Source: Adenophora triphylla var. japonica
Taxonomy: Eukaryota; Streptophyta; Magnoliopsida; Asterales; Campanulaceae
Assembly (NCBI GenBank): GCA_022495995.1
Contig: JAFEMH010000523.1
Location: forward strand, 124,001-188,000
Length of the DNA stretch: 64,000 bases
Direction of reading: 5' to 3'
In this document: positions 22,846 through 34,252 of the stretch, in pieces
Numbering within the stretch: the stretch's first letter is position 1
Layout of the letters: the number at the start of each line of letters is the position of its first letter
Notes under the pieces: model-generated
What the model was told of the DNA's origin: nothing
The model's database searches: none
The model's input: the letters and a program-made list of their open reading frames with translations, nothing else
Translations under genes and position numbers: made by a program

Positions 22846-23103
22846 ATTTATTCCTAGAAATTGAAAAATAAATTATAAAAAATCTAATTTAACAATATCA
22901 CTACATTCACAAAAAAATTTAAATAAATACTAAATTTAAATTTCGAACAAAATATAAGAGGATTAAATGTACCTTCTTAATCACCTCTTCTTCTTGAACT
23001 TCTTAATCAACTTCTTGAATTTTCAATATTTTTTGAAAAAAATTCACCTACTTTCTTCTTCTTCTTTCTTCTTTTCTCCTTCTTCTTCAATGAATTTTTA
23101 AAA

Positions 23104-23300
23104 TGCCAGATTTCTTTACAGATTTGCTGAGGAAGATGGGTTTTGTAAAGCAAATCCGGAATTAGCATTTCCGGATTTGAATTTTTTAAAAAAAAAACAT
23201 TACTTAATTCAATTCAGATATATTTAGTATTTAAAAAAAAAAATTTTAAATCCGGAGTTATCAGTTCCGGATTACACTATGAGCGATCGCCCCCACATAC
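23104..23300 (-). promoter_or_regulatory. Palindrome module upstream of the MURA gene
   Basis: Reading on the minus strand: GCGATCGC (23283), then ATCCGGAACTGATAACTCCGGAT (about 23250-23275) and ATCCGGAAATGCTAATTCCGGAT (about 23153-23178), ahead of the start codon at 22845. Two more GCGATCGC sites (23414, 23436) lie in the inverted repeat just outside. The arrangement mirrors that before the PMD gene. Confidence 0.5.
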
Positions 23301-23344
23301 GTGTGATCACTCTCTATTTATTCCAGAAAATATTATTTTACTCA

Positions 23345-23655
23345 TTTATTTCTTTTTTGGAAAAAAAAATAATAAAAATAGAATCCGGAATTGGTACCTC
23401 CGGAGTACACATGAGCGATCGCTCTATTTTAGGGCGCGATCGCCCCCTATTTACGGAATTATTATTTTCGAAAATTCAATTTTGGAAAACAAAAAAAAAA
23501 AAAAAAATCAAATCCGGAATTGGTAATTCCGGATTTCATAATCCGGAATTACCAATTCCGGATTTCAAGTCAAAAGTGCTACTTTGGTACTTAAGTTTTT
23601 GAAAATGTTATTTTGATATATAAAATTTTAAAAAGCTATATTTAAAAAAAAAATC
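23345..23655 (-). repeat. Mutator-like terminal inverted repeat, right
   Basis: Reverse complement of 12759-13067 with few differences; contains exact GCGATCGC at 23414 and 23436 and ends at 23655 before the duplicated TATATTAATA. Confidence 0.9.
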
Positions 23656-23665
23656 TATATTAATA

Positions 23666-23869
<204 letters not shown>

Positions 23870-23872
<3 letters not shown>

Positions 23873-24900
23873 CCTTAATATTTCATAGTTACACTTTGCT
23901 CCCCTAAACTTCTTTTATACTCAAATCAGTCCTTACAAATCTTTCATTTCAACTTTGATCCTTCAACTTCTAAAAATTCGAATCAGGTCCTCACAAATTT
24001 CCACCACCATTAACCACCAGTAACCACCAGCAACCACCACCAAAATAAATAATATGCTACAAATCAGATCTGAATTCAAAGAAAAATTTAGATTATTATC
24101 ACATACAAGCGAATGAGGAAAACATAGACAAAGAAAATGGAGAAAGAGAGAGAGAGAGAGAGTGACGGAGGGAAAGCCCTGCCAAACCATAGTTTTAGGA
24201 GTCCTTGTCTCCATTGCCCAGTGGGGATCTTTCAGTTGATCGATCAATCGATTCAAAAAGAAATTCAATGAATTCCTAGATTTACAAACAAACAATTGTT
24301 GCAAGGTTTTGAAGAGAAAGTTTTTGAATTGAATTAAAGTCTATTTAGCTTGCTTGTTATAACGCGGAAGGAGACGGTGGCGGAGTGGTGGATCCATGGA
24401 GTGGGATGCATTGTGATTGGGGAAGGAAGGGAGAAGGAGGCATATTGGGGAGATGTGGTGGCGGTGACGATAATTAGGGTTAGGGAGGGAGGGGGCGGCA
24501 GATGAGAAAAGGGATGAGGGAGGACTGGGCGGAGAAGCTGTGGGAGTTGTTGGGGTGGTTGGTGGTGCAGGTGTTGTGGTCGGAGAAGAGGCAGGAGACC
24601 GGGTAACATGGTGGGCAGGTAGCCAGATCCGGCGAGATGGGTCGGCATTGGGAGGCGGACGGCAGCAAACAGAGAGATAAGTGAGGGATAAAGAACGGCA
24701 GCAAGCAAACAGAGAGAGAAATAAGGGAGAAAGAACGGCTGAAATGAGGGAGAAAGAGAGAAAATAATAGAGAGAGAAAAGAATAGAGAGAGAAAATAAT
24801 GTGGTTGAGTTTTTTTTATGTTGAATTTGGACCATTGAATGTGTGTGATTAATGGTCCAGATTGATTTAAAATCAATCCATGTGAAATTAGGGGAGCCAA
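23870..24900. other. Middle segment of CACTA A, possible captured gene sequence
   Basis: 23880-24010 (CTCAAATCAGTCC-type text) is the conserved border that also occurs, inverted, at 33770-33950 in B and at 37340-37540 in C. Between about 24110 and 24780 the minus strand resembles an exon or leader with CT-rich signal-like sequence (ATG near 24217, METRTPKTMVWQGF; then LSLSLFLHF). Another minus-strand frame at 24334-24900 is Ser/Pro/Leu-rich. I recognise no family. By analogy with B it may be captured host sequence. Confidence 0.4.
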
Positions 24901-25440
24901 TCAAAAGAAGTGTATTTGTGTTTTTGATGGATGAATTTGAACCATTTGATTCATTTATATTTGATGTATTTAATGGTGAAGATGTTGCTTGGGGTAGTGA
25001 TCCATGTGTATATATATGTTCGAATGATTTATTGCCACCTCTTAAATTTATTTGTTTATCACAAAAATCTCTTAATGACCATAATAATTAATAAAAATAA
25101 TTATTAATATAAAAATGATTTAAAATATAAAATAATAGTATCTAATAATTAAATAATAAATAAAAATATATCATAATAACAATATACATATTTTATTGAT
25201 GATTATAATAATTATTTAAAATAATAAACAACAATAATAATAATTTGTCTTCCAAAAAAATTATAAATATAAAATAACATTTTATCATAATAATAATTAA
25301 ATAAATAATAATATTTAATAATAATAATAATAATAGTAATCATTATTAATAAAATAAGCAAATATCAAGAAGAAGAATATTTACTAATATTATTGAGAGA
25401 TAATAAAAAATAATTGAATAATATATAATAAATGAGTAAC
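24901..25440. other. AT-rich segment of CACTA A
   Basis: The first part (to about 25080) corresponds to inverted 32640-32880 of element B; the rest is AATAAT-type low-complexity sequence. No gene. Confidence 0.6.
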
Positions 25441-25442
25441 TA

Positions 25443-25582
25443 TTGTGAAAAACTAGTTTTTTTTCAAAATGTTATAAAAAAACTAGTTTTCAGAACCGTT
25501 CATCACTCTTATTAGTTAGACTTGGTGCTTTAAAACTAGTTTTTTTCTTATGTTACGAAAAAAAACTAGTTTTTTACAAGAT
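25443..25582. mobile_element. Short foldback element with AAAACTAGTTTT ends
   Basis: Each end contains two AAAAACTAGTTTTT-type palindromes, and the two ends are inverted copies of each other (about 45 bp each). The same terminal architecture flanks the larger element at 56652-57856, so this may be its deletion derivative. Confidence 0.5.
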
Positions 25583-25667
25583 TTTGGCATAATAAATAAA
25601 TATTATGATAATAATATAGAAAAAATACTTAAAACAACAAAATAAATTAAACTTCTAAGACATACCC

Positions 25668-25785
25668 TAAACACAAATTTATATACATAAATCTTAAATC
25701 ATATACCCCAATACCCTAAACCCTACATCATACCCCATACCGTAAACCCTAAATCATATATGCCTTAACACCTTATAACTCATAC
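25668..25785. repeat. Telomere-like CCCTAAA/CCCATAC patch
   Basis: Scattered ACCCTAAACC and CATACCCC units in the position where elements B and C carry large CCCTATA satellite blocks. Confidence 0.6.
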
Positions 25786-25851
25786 ACATAAAGAATGTTA
25801 ATTTTTTTTTAAATAAAATACTTTTTAATATACCCAATCCGTTAACATATA

Positions 25852-26135
25852 CTCCCTCCGTCCCATTAGTATTAGCACAAACACTGTTTGCGCGGGAATT
25901 AAGGAATATGATATTTTAATAAAATGTTGTGAGTGTAAAAGAATGAGTGGAGAGAGAATGAGTGGAGGGTGTAATAAATTATAATGGTGTTGTGAGTATT
26001 AAAATAATGTAGGAGAGAGAATGAGTGGGGTTGGGTGAATATTTTATTAATATAAAGTTTCCTTTTTGGGAGTGTGCGGATATTAGCGGGACGCCCAAAA
26101 AGGAAAGTGTGCGGATATTAGCGGGACGGAGGGAG
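25852..26135. mobile_element. Stowaway-like MITE
   Basis: Ends CTCCCTCCGTCCC / GGGACGGAGGGAG with TA duplications on both sides (25850-25851, 26136-26137). The same subfamily, inverted, is at 29532-29815. Confidence 0.9.
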
Positions 26136-26144
26136 TATATGCTA

Positions 26145-27039
26145 TTGTCCGTCCCTCTTCTATTATAATCAGTCCGTAATTAAATCCGTCACTAATCCGT
26201 CGCTAACCTAAAATATAAATTTAATAATTATTTTAAATAATTTAGCAATAACTCAAATCCGTCGGTAATAATATGTGATTAATTTATTGACGGATTATAA
26301 TCCGTTGGTAATTAAATCCGTCACTAATTCGTCGCTAACCTAAAATATAAATTTAATAATTATTTTGAATATTTAGCAACGACTCAAACCCGTCGATAAT
26401 AATATGTAATTAATTTACCGACGGATTATAATCCGTCGGTAATTAAATCCGTCACTAATCCGTCGCTAACCTAAAATATAAATTTAATAATTATTTTAAA
26501 TAATTTAGCAACGACTCAAATCCGTCGGTAATAATATGTAATTAATTTACCGACGGATTATAATCCGTTGGTAATTAAATTTGTCACTAATCCGTCACCA
26601 ACCTAAAATATAAATTTAATAATTATTTTAAATAATTTAGCAACGACTCAAATTCGTCGGTAATAATATGTAATTAATTTACCGACGGATTTTAATCCGT
26701 CGGTAATTAAATCCGTCACTAATCCGTCGCTAACCTAAAATATAAATCTAATAATTATTTTAAATAATTTAGCAACGACTCAAATCCGTCGGTAAAATTA
26801 TCCGTCGCCATTCCGCCATAAATTCGTCGGTAAAAAGTGCGCAATTTTTTGGCGCCAAAATGGTGATGGATTAAAGACGGAATGGAATCCGTCGGCATTT
26901 CCGTCACTAAATCCGTTGATAATCTCGTCCTAATTTCATTTTTTGTTTTTCCTTTCTAAGTCATTGCTATTTCGTTGCTAATCCGTCGATATTAGTGACG
27001 AATTTATTTTCGTCGGTATCTGTCAATTTTCTTGTAGTG
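26145..27039. repeat. CACTA A right subterminal array (type 2)
   Basis: About five tandem ~140-bp units with ACCGACGGATTATAATCCGT CGGT and AACCTAAAATATAAATTT-type spacers, then a more diverse 230 bp ending at TAGTG 27039. Matches the reverse complement of 28132-28770 in element B. Confidence 0.9.
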
Positions 27040-27084
27040 ACTCCTTGATCAAGAGATTAAGGGACTCGTTCATTTAATAGAACA

Positions 27085-27245
27085 AATAATATAAAGGGCA
27101 AAGGGCAATTCGATGCACAGAGAGTATTCTATTTCAAGCGTAGCAAGGCTTTGAGGAAGGGTCCTACCACAAGGAAGAAATATAGACAAATCTTATCATG
27201 CATAAACCCAAAAGTCTGCTTCCAATACTTAAACCCGTGACTTCC
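27085..27245 (-). mobile_element. Au-like SINE, degenerate
   Basis: On the minus strand it reads GGAAGTCACGGGTTTAAG (B-box-like GGTTTAAG), then GGTAGGACCCTTCCTCAAAG and TGTGCATCGAATTGCCCTTT, in the order of the tRNA-derived Au SINE found across angiosperms. The A-box end is weak. Family order is from memory of the Au consensus. Confidence 0.6.
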
Positions 27246-27420
27246 AAAGTTAAATAAATCAATAAACACAACAAACATTTTACTGTTTGCGAACAATGGA
27301 GGTTATACATTTATTACTTACAAACAGAATTTTGCAAGAAGTTTTTATAAATCACTTTTTCAACCAACAATACCCATCCCTATGGACCTGTATAAAAAGT
27401 GGAAAAGGACATCCTCTTCC

Positions 27421-28127
27421 TGTTGAAATATTTTATGAATTTTACATATACTAGTATGATAAATAAAGTCTTTGGACACATAGACGTATGTGCACTATAA
27501 GTAATTGTATATGTCACATTAAATATTAAAGTATTTTGGCCTAATAAAATAATCTACTAAAGTTAAAGGGGGCTCAAGTCATTTTTTATAAGTATGGGAT
27601 CTACAGTTAATATGTGTAGATACCTAAGGGGCCTAGTTGTTAATCTATGATGGGCTGGCTAACATCAGTGTTCTAAAAGACCCCACCTAAGGGCGTCTAG
27701 GCCCCGCCTAGGCGCTAGGCCCCTCTCCAACGCCTAGTTCTAAGCCCCGCCTAGGTCCCGACTAATCCCGACTAATTTCGACTAGTTCCCGCCTAGGCGC
27801 TAAGCCCGGCTTCGCCGCCTAGCATCCGCCTAGCGCTTTTTAGAACCTTGGCTAACATACTAGGTCATTATAAATATAGGGTTATGGTCCCCAATTGACC
27901 TACCTAGGTTTTATTCTCTTGATTCCCATTGTCATCTGAATTTTAAGAACCCTAAGGATCAATTGGAAGGCAATAATCGTTCATCAAGTCTTCATCAAGT
28001 ATTCTCCAAATATTGCTATGAATTCAGGTTTGTCTATCGTTCCATAATCTTTGATAACTTAAAGCATGATTGTCCTAGAATAAATATTCCGCATTATTCT
28101 AGGGTTTATGTATAGTTAATTCCATCA
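27421..28127 (+). repeat. Copia 5' LTR
   Basis: Begins TGTTGAAATATTTTATG and ends TCCATCA; identical in layout to 47060-47573 except for the 184-bp element inserted at 27666. Confidence 0.92.
27666..27849. mobile_element. 184-bp MULE-type MITE
   Basis: Inserted in the copia 5' LTR with a 9-bp duplication GGCTAACAT (27657-27665, 27850-27858); absent from the 3' LTR. Ends contain inverted GTTCTAAAA; the interior is rich in GCCTAGGCG motifs. Duplication length suggests Mutator-type mobilisation. Confidence 0.8.
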
Positions 28128-28131
28128 AGTG

Positions 28132-28765
28132 CACTACAAGAAAACTGACAGATACCGACGGAAATTAGTGACGGAAATAAATCCGTCACTAATACTGACG
28201 GATTAGCGACGAAATAGCAACGACCTAGGGTGAAAAATAAAAATCGAAATTAGGACGAGATTACCGACGGATTTAGTGACGGATATGTCGACGGATTCCA
28301 TTCCATCTCTAATCCGTCACCATTTTGGCGCTAAAAAATTGCGCACTTTTTACCGACGAATTTATGACGGAATGGCGACGGATATTTTTACCGACGGATT
28401 TGAGTCGTTGCTAAATTATTTAAAATAATTATTAAATTTATATTTTAGGTTAGTGACGGATTAGTGACGGATTTAATTACCGACGGATTAAAATCCGTCG
28501 GTAAATTAATTACATATTATTACCGACGGATTTGAGTCGTTGCTAAATTATTTAAAATAATTATTAAATTTATATTTTAGGTTAGTGACGGATTAGTGAC
28601 GGATTTAATTACCGACGGATTAAAATCCGTCGGTAAATTAATTACATATTATTACCGACGGATTTGAGTCGTTGCTAAATTATTTAAAACAATTATTAAA
28701 TTTATATTTTAGGTTAGTGATGGATTAGTGACGGATTTAATTACCAACGGATTATAGTCCGTCGA
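28132..28765. repeat. CACTA B left subterminal array (type 2)
   Basis: CGACGGA/TCCGTCG pairs and about three ~140-bp tandem units, inverted relative to 26145-27039. Confidence 0.9.
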
Positions 28766-29352
28766 TAATTTATTTTTATAACTTTTTGAAAAATACTTCA
28801 ATACAAAAAAATGTCCAAAATATTTATTTATATTCATAAAAAATAATAAAAAAAACTATACATTTATAAATAAAAATTAAAGAATTTTAACCGTCCCTGA
28901 TTTTTTTATTATACTTTCATTTGTTATTTTTTTTTCTAACTTTTTTTATATAACTTTTTGAAAAAAACTTCAATACTAAAAAGTGTCCAAAATATTTATT
29001 TATATTCATAAAAAAAAACATACATTTATAAAGAAAAATTAAAGAATTTACCCGTCCCTGATTTCTTTATTATACTTTCATTTGTTTATTTTTTTCTAAC
29101 TATTTTTATATAACTTTTTGAAAAAAACTTCAGTACTAAAAAATGTTCAAAATATTTATTTATATTCATAAAAAATATTAAAAACTATACATTTATAAAT
29201 AAAAATTAAAGAATTTTAACCGTCTCTGATTTCTTTATTATACTTTCATTTGTTTTTTTTTTCTAACTTTTTTTATATAACTTTTTGAAAAAAAAAACTT
29301 CAGTACTAAAAAATGTCCAAAATACTTATTTATATTCATAAAAAATAAAAAA
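28766..29352. repeat. AT-rich ~165-bp tandem repeat, 3-4 copies
   Basis: Units contain AACTTTTTGAAAAA, AATGTCCAAAATATTTATTT and CCGTCCCTGATT. The same unit, inverted, lies at 40980-41590 in element C beside its matching arm. Confidence 0.85.
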
Positions 29353-30023
29353 ATTATACCCTATATACTATAACCTATAGGGTATATCCTATATACTATA
29401 ACCTATAGGATACCCTATAGGGTATAGGGTATACACTATACCATATATACTATAACCTATAGGGTATACCCTATAGGGTATAGGGTATACCCTATACCCT
29501 ATACACTATACCATATACTTTATACACTATACCCCCTCCGTCCCGCTAATATTAGCACACTTTCCTTTTTGGGCGTCCCGCTAATATCCGCACACTCCCA
29601 AAAAGGAAACTTTATATTAATAAAATATTCACCCAACCCCACTCATTCTCTCTCCTACATTATTTTAATACTCACAATACCATTATAATTTATTACACCC
29701 TCCACTCATTCTCTCTCCACTCATTCTTTTACACTCACAACATTTTATTAAAATATCATATTCCTTAATTTCCGCGCAAACAGTGTTTGTGCTAATACTA
29801 ATGGGATGGAGGGAGTATATACTATAACCTATAGGGTATACCCTATAGGGCATAGGGTATACCCTATAGGGTATACCCAATAGGGTATAGGATATAAGGT
29901 ATACCCTATAGGGTATAGGGTATATGGTATATCCTATTGGGTATACCCTATAGGTTATAGGGTATACCCTATATGGTATAGGGTATAGGGTATAGGGTAT
30001 ACCCTATAGGGTATACCCATATA
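29353..30023. repeat. CCCTATAGGGTATA satellite, block 1 of element B
   Basis: Palindromic TATACCCTATAGGGTATA units, interrupted by the Stowaway at 29532-29815. Confidence 0.9.
29532..29815. mobile_element. Stowaway-like MITE
   Basis: Ends CCCCCTCCGTCCCGC and GGGATGGAGGGAG, TA duplications at 29530-29531 and 29816-29817; inverted copy of the 25852-26135 subfamily. Inserted in satellite. Confidence 0.88.
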
Positions 30024-31587
30024 GGGCTCGTTTGGTTGCTGGATAAGGATTAACGGTATTATTAACGAGGGTATTATTAATCTCCTCATTAATAATACTT
30101 GGTACTAATAATCCTTAGATTTTGAGTAATCTTGCGTTTGGTATAATCAGGATTAAAAAGCTTTAATTCCACATTTGCATTATCTAATGTTTGGTAAGAA
30201 ATAAATTTATACAGTATTATTTTTTATTTTCCAAAAATACCCCTAATTTATTATGGCCATAACTTAACATAAACATTCATGTTGTAAAAATAAATCATAT
30301 TGAAGTTCAAAATTAAATCCAAAAATTCAAAGCTTAAAATATAAAAAATTGATAAGTATCAACAATCATAAAAAATACCAAATAATTCAAGAAGACACCC
30401 AACTAATTGGAACGAGAAGTTGATATGAATTTATTCAAAGTACCATCAAGAATCGCATCCATCATTTCGAAACGTGCCTCATCATCTTTCAAGCCATTAA
30501 AATAATCAAGGAGTTGAGGCTTAAGATATTAAGATAATGAACTTATCCAAAAGATCCTCTATTAGCTTAAGGAATCACAATTTACCTTGAAACCGTGAAA
30601 CAACACTAGGCCAGAAACATACTCCCTCCGTCCAGGGGAGTGTGGATTTTTGGTCAACCTTGATCAACTTTGATCACTAATTTAAATAAATAATAATGAT
30701 CCTAATAAAAATTTAAAAATTTGTTATTGTATCACGCTTAATAATATTAACAATAACATTTTTTTAATTTTTATTAGGATCATTATTATTTATTTAAATT
30801 AGTGGTCAAAGTTGGTCAAGGTTGACCAAAAATCCACACTCCGCTGGGACGGAGGGAATACTTCCCTGTACGAATCATATTACAGTTATTACAATTCCTA
30901 ACAAGACAAATAAATTTATACACATTTGGGAGAAAATTTGATCGAGTTACCCAAACAAGAATAAATAAAAGTTCTTAGCTTGGAATGATTAGAATAATAA
31001 CAGTTGCGCCTAATTTCTCTACAGATTCAAGCATATAAAGTTTAATGTGATCACCAGAACCCGGTGAAACAAGCAAGCTTCCAAATCAACAATTAGCAAG
31101 AAAAAGAGTTGAACTGGAAAAACTGCTGATAATTGGCCGAACATGCAAACACGATTACACAAAATATGTGAAGATTTGAAGAATCAGGAATGGGGAAATG
31201 GTGCAAAATGGGAGTAGAACAGAGTTAGATCTTTGAAGTGATTACACAAAATATGTGAAGATTTCAAGATTTCACAGTTTGGGTGTATCAACTCAAGCCT
31301 AATTTGTCTGTGGTTTTGATTTTTGTCGCCGCCGTCGGGTGTGTGGTTTTTGAGCGAATAGCGTTAAGGGCATGATAGGTACGAAAATAATAATCCCAGC
31401 CTTGGATATGGAAGGGATTAATAATACCTCCTCCATATCAGGATAATTAGTGAGAGGATTAAGGCCTAATCCCACTCAAACGTCTTAATTATTCCGATGC
31501 CTTATTTACAACCAAACACCGTATTAATAAATCATATTAATCCTGATGAATGTTATCGTGTCTTAAGCCTTCTAACCAAACGACCCC
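30024..31587. mobile_element. PIF/Harbinger-like non-autonomous element
   Basis: Inverted ends GGGCTCGTTTGGTT and (inverted) GGGGTCGTTTGGTT, 3-bp duplication ATA (30021-30023, 31588-31590), inserted in the satellite. On the minus strand near 30410-30500 a fragment reads DDEARFEMMDAILDGTLNKF, resembling Myb/SANT-like proteins of Harbinger elements. No transposase. Contains a Stowaway at 30622-30858. Confidence 0.65.
30622..30858. mobile_element. Stowaway-like MITE, near-perfect hairpin
   Basis: Long inverted repeat from CTCCCTCCGTCC to GGGACGGAGGGAA between TA dinucleotides. Same subfamily as 62876-63131. Confidence 0.88.
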
Positions 31588-32156
31588 ATAGGGTATACCC
31601 TATAGGGTATAGGGTATAGGATATACCCTATAGGGTATAGGGTATAGGGTATAGGGTATACCCTATAGGGTATAGGATATAGGGTATAGGGCATAGGGTA
31701 TACCCTATAGGGTATACCCTATAGGGTATAGGGTATATTGTATACCCTATAGGGTATACCCAATAGGGTATACCCTGTAGGGTATACCCAATAGGGTATA
31801 GGGTATACCCTATAGGGTATAGGGTATACCCTATATGGTATAGGGTATAGGGTATAGGGTATACCCAATAGGGTATAGGGTATACCCTATAGGGTATAGT
31901 GTATACCCTATAGGGTATATGGTATAGGGTATACCCTATAGGGTATAGGATATAGGGTATACCCTATAGGGTATACCCAATAGGGTTTAGGATATACCCT
32001 ATAGAATATAGGGTATAGGATATAGGGTATAGGGCATACCCTATAGGGTATAGGGTATACCTAATAGGGTATACCCAATAGGGTATACCGAATAGGGTAT
32101 CGGGTATAGGGTATACCCTATAGGGTATAGGTTATAGGGTATACCCTATAAGGTAT
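31588..32156. repeat. CCCTATAGGGTATA satellite, block 2 of element B
   Basis: Continues block 1 on the far side of the Harbinger-like insertion; mixed-strand palindromic units. Confidence 0.92.
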
Positions 32157-32640
32157 TATTAAGTATTATTATTAATTATATAATATTATTATTAAGTATT
32201 ATTATTAATTATATAATAATAATTATTAATATATTCAATTATTTAATTGAATAATTAACAATAGCATCATTTTTATTACTAGTTGTTATTAATATTATTA
32301 TTAAGTATTATTATTAATTATATAATAATAATTATTAATATATTCAATTATTTTCTTTTTTGATATTATGTATTATTACTAGTTATTATTAATATTATTA
32401 TTAAGTATTATTATTAATTATATAATAATAATTATATATTCAATTATTTAATTGAATAATTAACAATAGCATCATTATTAGTATTATTATTAAGTATTAT
32501 TACTAATAATTTTTTAAAAAATAAAAGTACATAATTTTATATTTAATTATTTTTGTTTTTTGTAAGATAAATTATAATTTTTGTTTTTTATTATTTTTGC
32601 TAATTATTATAAACATAAAGAGAATTTTGATGATAAATAA
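32157..32640. repeat. ATTATTAATTATATAATAA-type AT-rich repeats
   Basis: Three imperfect units of about 120 bp each (32157, 32285, 32395). No gene. Confidence 0.7.
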
Positions 32641-33035
32641 ATAAAAATAAGAGGTGGCAATAAGTCATTGAACCCAAAAATTCACATGGATCATTAAGTT
32701 TAGTAAAATCTTAACCATTAAATACATAACAAATAATTAGATCTAATGGTCCAAATTCATCCAAGGAAACACAAACACATTTTCACTTGATTGGTTGTTT
32801 TATGTTCACATGGATTGACATTTTAATCAATCTGAACCATTAATCACACACAATCCTATGGTCCAAATTCATCACAGTAAAACCTATTTTTTTTTCTTTC
32901 TTTGCTCTCCTACTGCGCCTCCCTCTCTCCTAGTGCGCCTCCCTCCCTCCCTCCCTCCCTCAAATCACAACAACTGAAACACAATGAAACTTCATCTCAA
33001 ATCCCATTCATTCTTCCTCTTACAAGGTACTTGCA
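32641..33035 (+). other. Border segment and leader upstream of the FHY3 fragment
   Basis: 32641-32880 corresponds to inverted 24790-25070 of element A. From about 32900 a CT-rich stretch, (CCCT)n and ACAACAACTGAAACACAATG-like leader precede the FHY3-type start codon and may be captured 5' UTR. Confidence 0.45.
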
Positions 33036-33353
33036 ATGGATATGAATCTTAGGTTGCCTTCTGGAGAACTCAAAAAGGAAGAATCAGAACAAAAGGAGTT
33101 TCTCAACATATTAGATGCTGAGCAAAAACTGCATAATGAAGATAGAGTGAGCAGAGATATGGTGGATGTTGACAGGTTACATGCCGAGGATGACGTAGGA
33201 CTGAGTTCTCCGACAGCAGATATGCTAGACTATAAAGAGGATATGAATCTTGAGCCGCTCGCAGGTATGGAATTTGAGTCGCATGGGGACGCATATGACT
33301 TTTACCAAGAATATGCGAGATCCATGGGATTCACTACTGCAATACAGAACAGC
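33036..33353 (+). pseudogene. Captured FHY3/FAR1-family N-terminal fragment
   Basis: FHY3 is a transposase-derived transcription factor of phytochrome A signalling. ATG 33036 opens MDMNLRLPSGE and continues through LSSPTADMLDYKEDMNLEP to GMEFESHGDAYDFYQEYARS then MGFTTAIQNSRR, the start of the FAR1 DNA-binding domain. This matches the FHY3 N-terminus in order and spacing. The homology stops at NSRR (33353), well before the zinc finger and MULE-type domain, and joins a receptor-kinase fragment; the fused frame ends at 33372-33374 after GPSS. About 106 of roughly 840 residues are kept. The frame itself is intact, with an acidic N-terminus, so a transcript could encode it. Identification is by motif recall. 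Confidence 0.82.
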
Positions 33354-33530
33354 CGCCGGGGACCCTCCAGCTAACCTTGTCGTCTTTCCCTCCGACGCCG
33401 TTGCTCTCCTCACCTTCAAGTCCAAAGCTGACGTCGTCTCTATTTCCGCCGGGGACCCTTCCAGCTAACCTTGGCGTCGTCCGTTTCGTCCTCCAAAGCT
33501 ACGGTCTTCGTGGTGAATTTATGACTCACT
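33353..33530 (+). pseudogene. Captured LRR receptor-like kinase N-terminal fragments
   Basis: In another frame from the FHY3 piece: PSDAVALLTFKSKAD (about 33386-33430), typical of the LRRNT cap of probable inactive receptor kinases of the At5g67200 group. After a duplicated GCCGGGGACCC(T)TCCAGCTAACC joint, VVRFVLQSYGLRG (about 33476-33515) follows, from slightly further along the same cap. The roughly 25-30 residues between them, with the CQW...VKC part, are missing. So this is one exon captured with an internal deletion and a short duplication. No leucine-rich repeats or kinase remain. Confidence 0.7.
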
Positions 33531-33960
33531 CCGTTTCGTCCGTTTCTTCTTCTCCATTTTTTAGATCTAGAACTTCTCTCTAGATTTGGGTTTGATTTTT
33601 TAGATTTAAATTGGGTTTGCTTTTTTTAGATTTAATTTGGGTTTGATATTTTCAGATTTAGTTTTAATTTCTATGTTTTTATGAATGGTGTTGGTGGTGT
33701 TGTTGGTGGTGGTGGTGATGATGATGAATGGTGGTGGTGGATGGATGGTGGTGGTGGGCAAAGTGTAACTTTTGAAATATGTGAGGACTGGTTTCAGTAT
33801 AAGAGAAGTTTAGGGAATAAAGTGTAACTTTTAAAATATATTAGACTAATTTGAGTATAAGAGAAATTCAAGGAGCAAAGTACAACTTCTGAAACATGGA
33901 GGACTTGTTCGAGAATAATAAAAGTTATGGGACTGAATCAAAATATATATTTAAAAATAT
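33531..33960. other. Border segment of CACTA B
   Basis: GGTGGTGGTGATGATG-type low complexity (33680-33760), then the GTGAGGACTGGTTTCAGTAT-type text shared, inverted, with A (23880-24010) and C. Confidence 0.55.
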
Positions 33961-34127
33961 ATTAACATATTTTTAAATATATATATATATATAATTTTTT
34001 TAATTTAAATTAATAATTTAGCGACGGAAAATATCCGTCGGTAATTTGGTGTGTTAAAAAATAAAAAATATAATAATGATTTTTTTAGCAAAATAAAATA
34101 AAATAATGTTTAGCGACGGACATTTTA

Positions 34128-34131
<4 letters not shown>

Positions 34132-34220
<89 letters not shown>
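34132..34220. repeat. (AT)n tract
   Basis: Pure dinucleotide run within the right side of element B. Confidence 0.95.
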
Positions 34221-34226
<6 letters not shown>

Positions 34227-34252
34227 TTAATATATATTTTTAAATTTATATA

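Larger units (their letters stand above)
12759..23655. mobile_element. Mutator-like element carrying four genes
   Basis: About 310-bp terminal inverted repeats (12759-13067 and 23345-23655, nearly identical, starting GATTTTTTTT) enclose a MURA transposase on the minus strand and three genes on the plus strand. A 10-bp duplication TATATTAATA flanks it (12749-12758, 23656-23665); Mutator duplications are 9-11 bp, though this one is low-complexity. Similarity of the repeats suggests a fairly recent insertion, yet three of the four genes are broken. It lies inside CACTA A. Confidence 0.88.

Noticed and set aside
12966..23443. GCGATCGC as cyanobacterial HIP1, hence contamination
   Set aside because: Spliced plant-type genes, MURA transposase and inverted repeats surround the sites; the octamer is confined to one plant element.
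24334..24900. 188-codon Ser/Pro/Leu-rich minus-strand frame as a gene
   Set aside because: Low-complexity CT-rich sequence, overlapping alternative frames of similar length, no domain.
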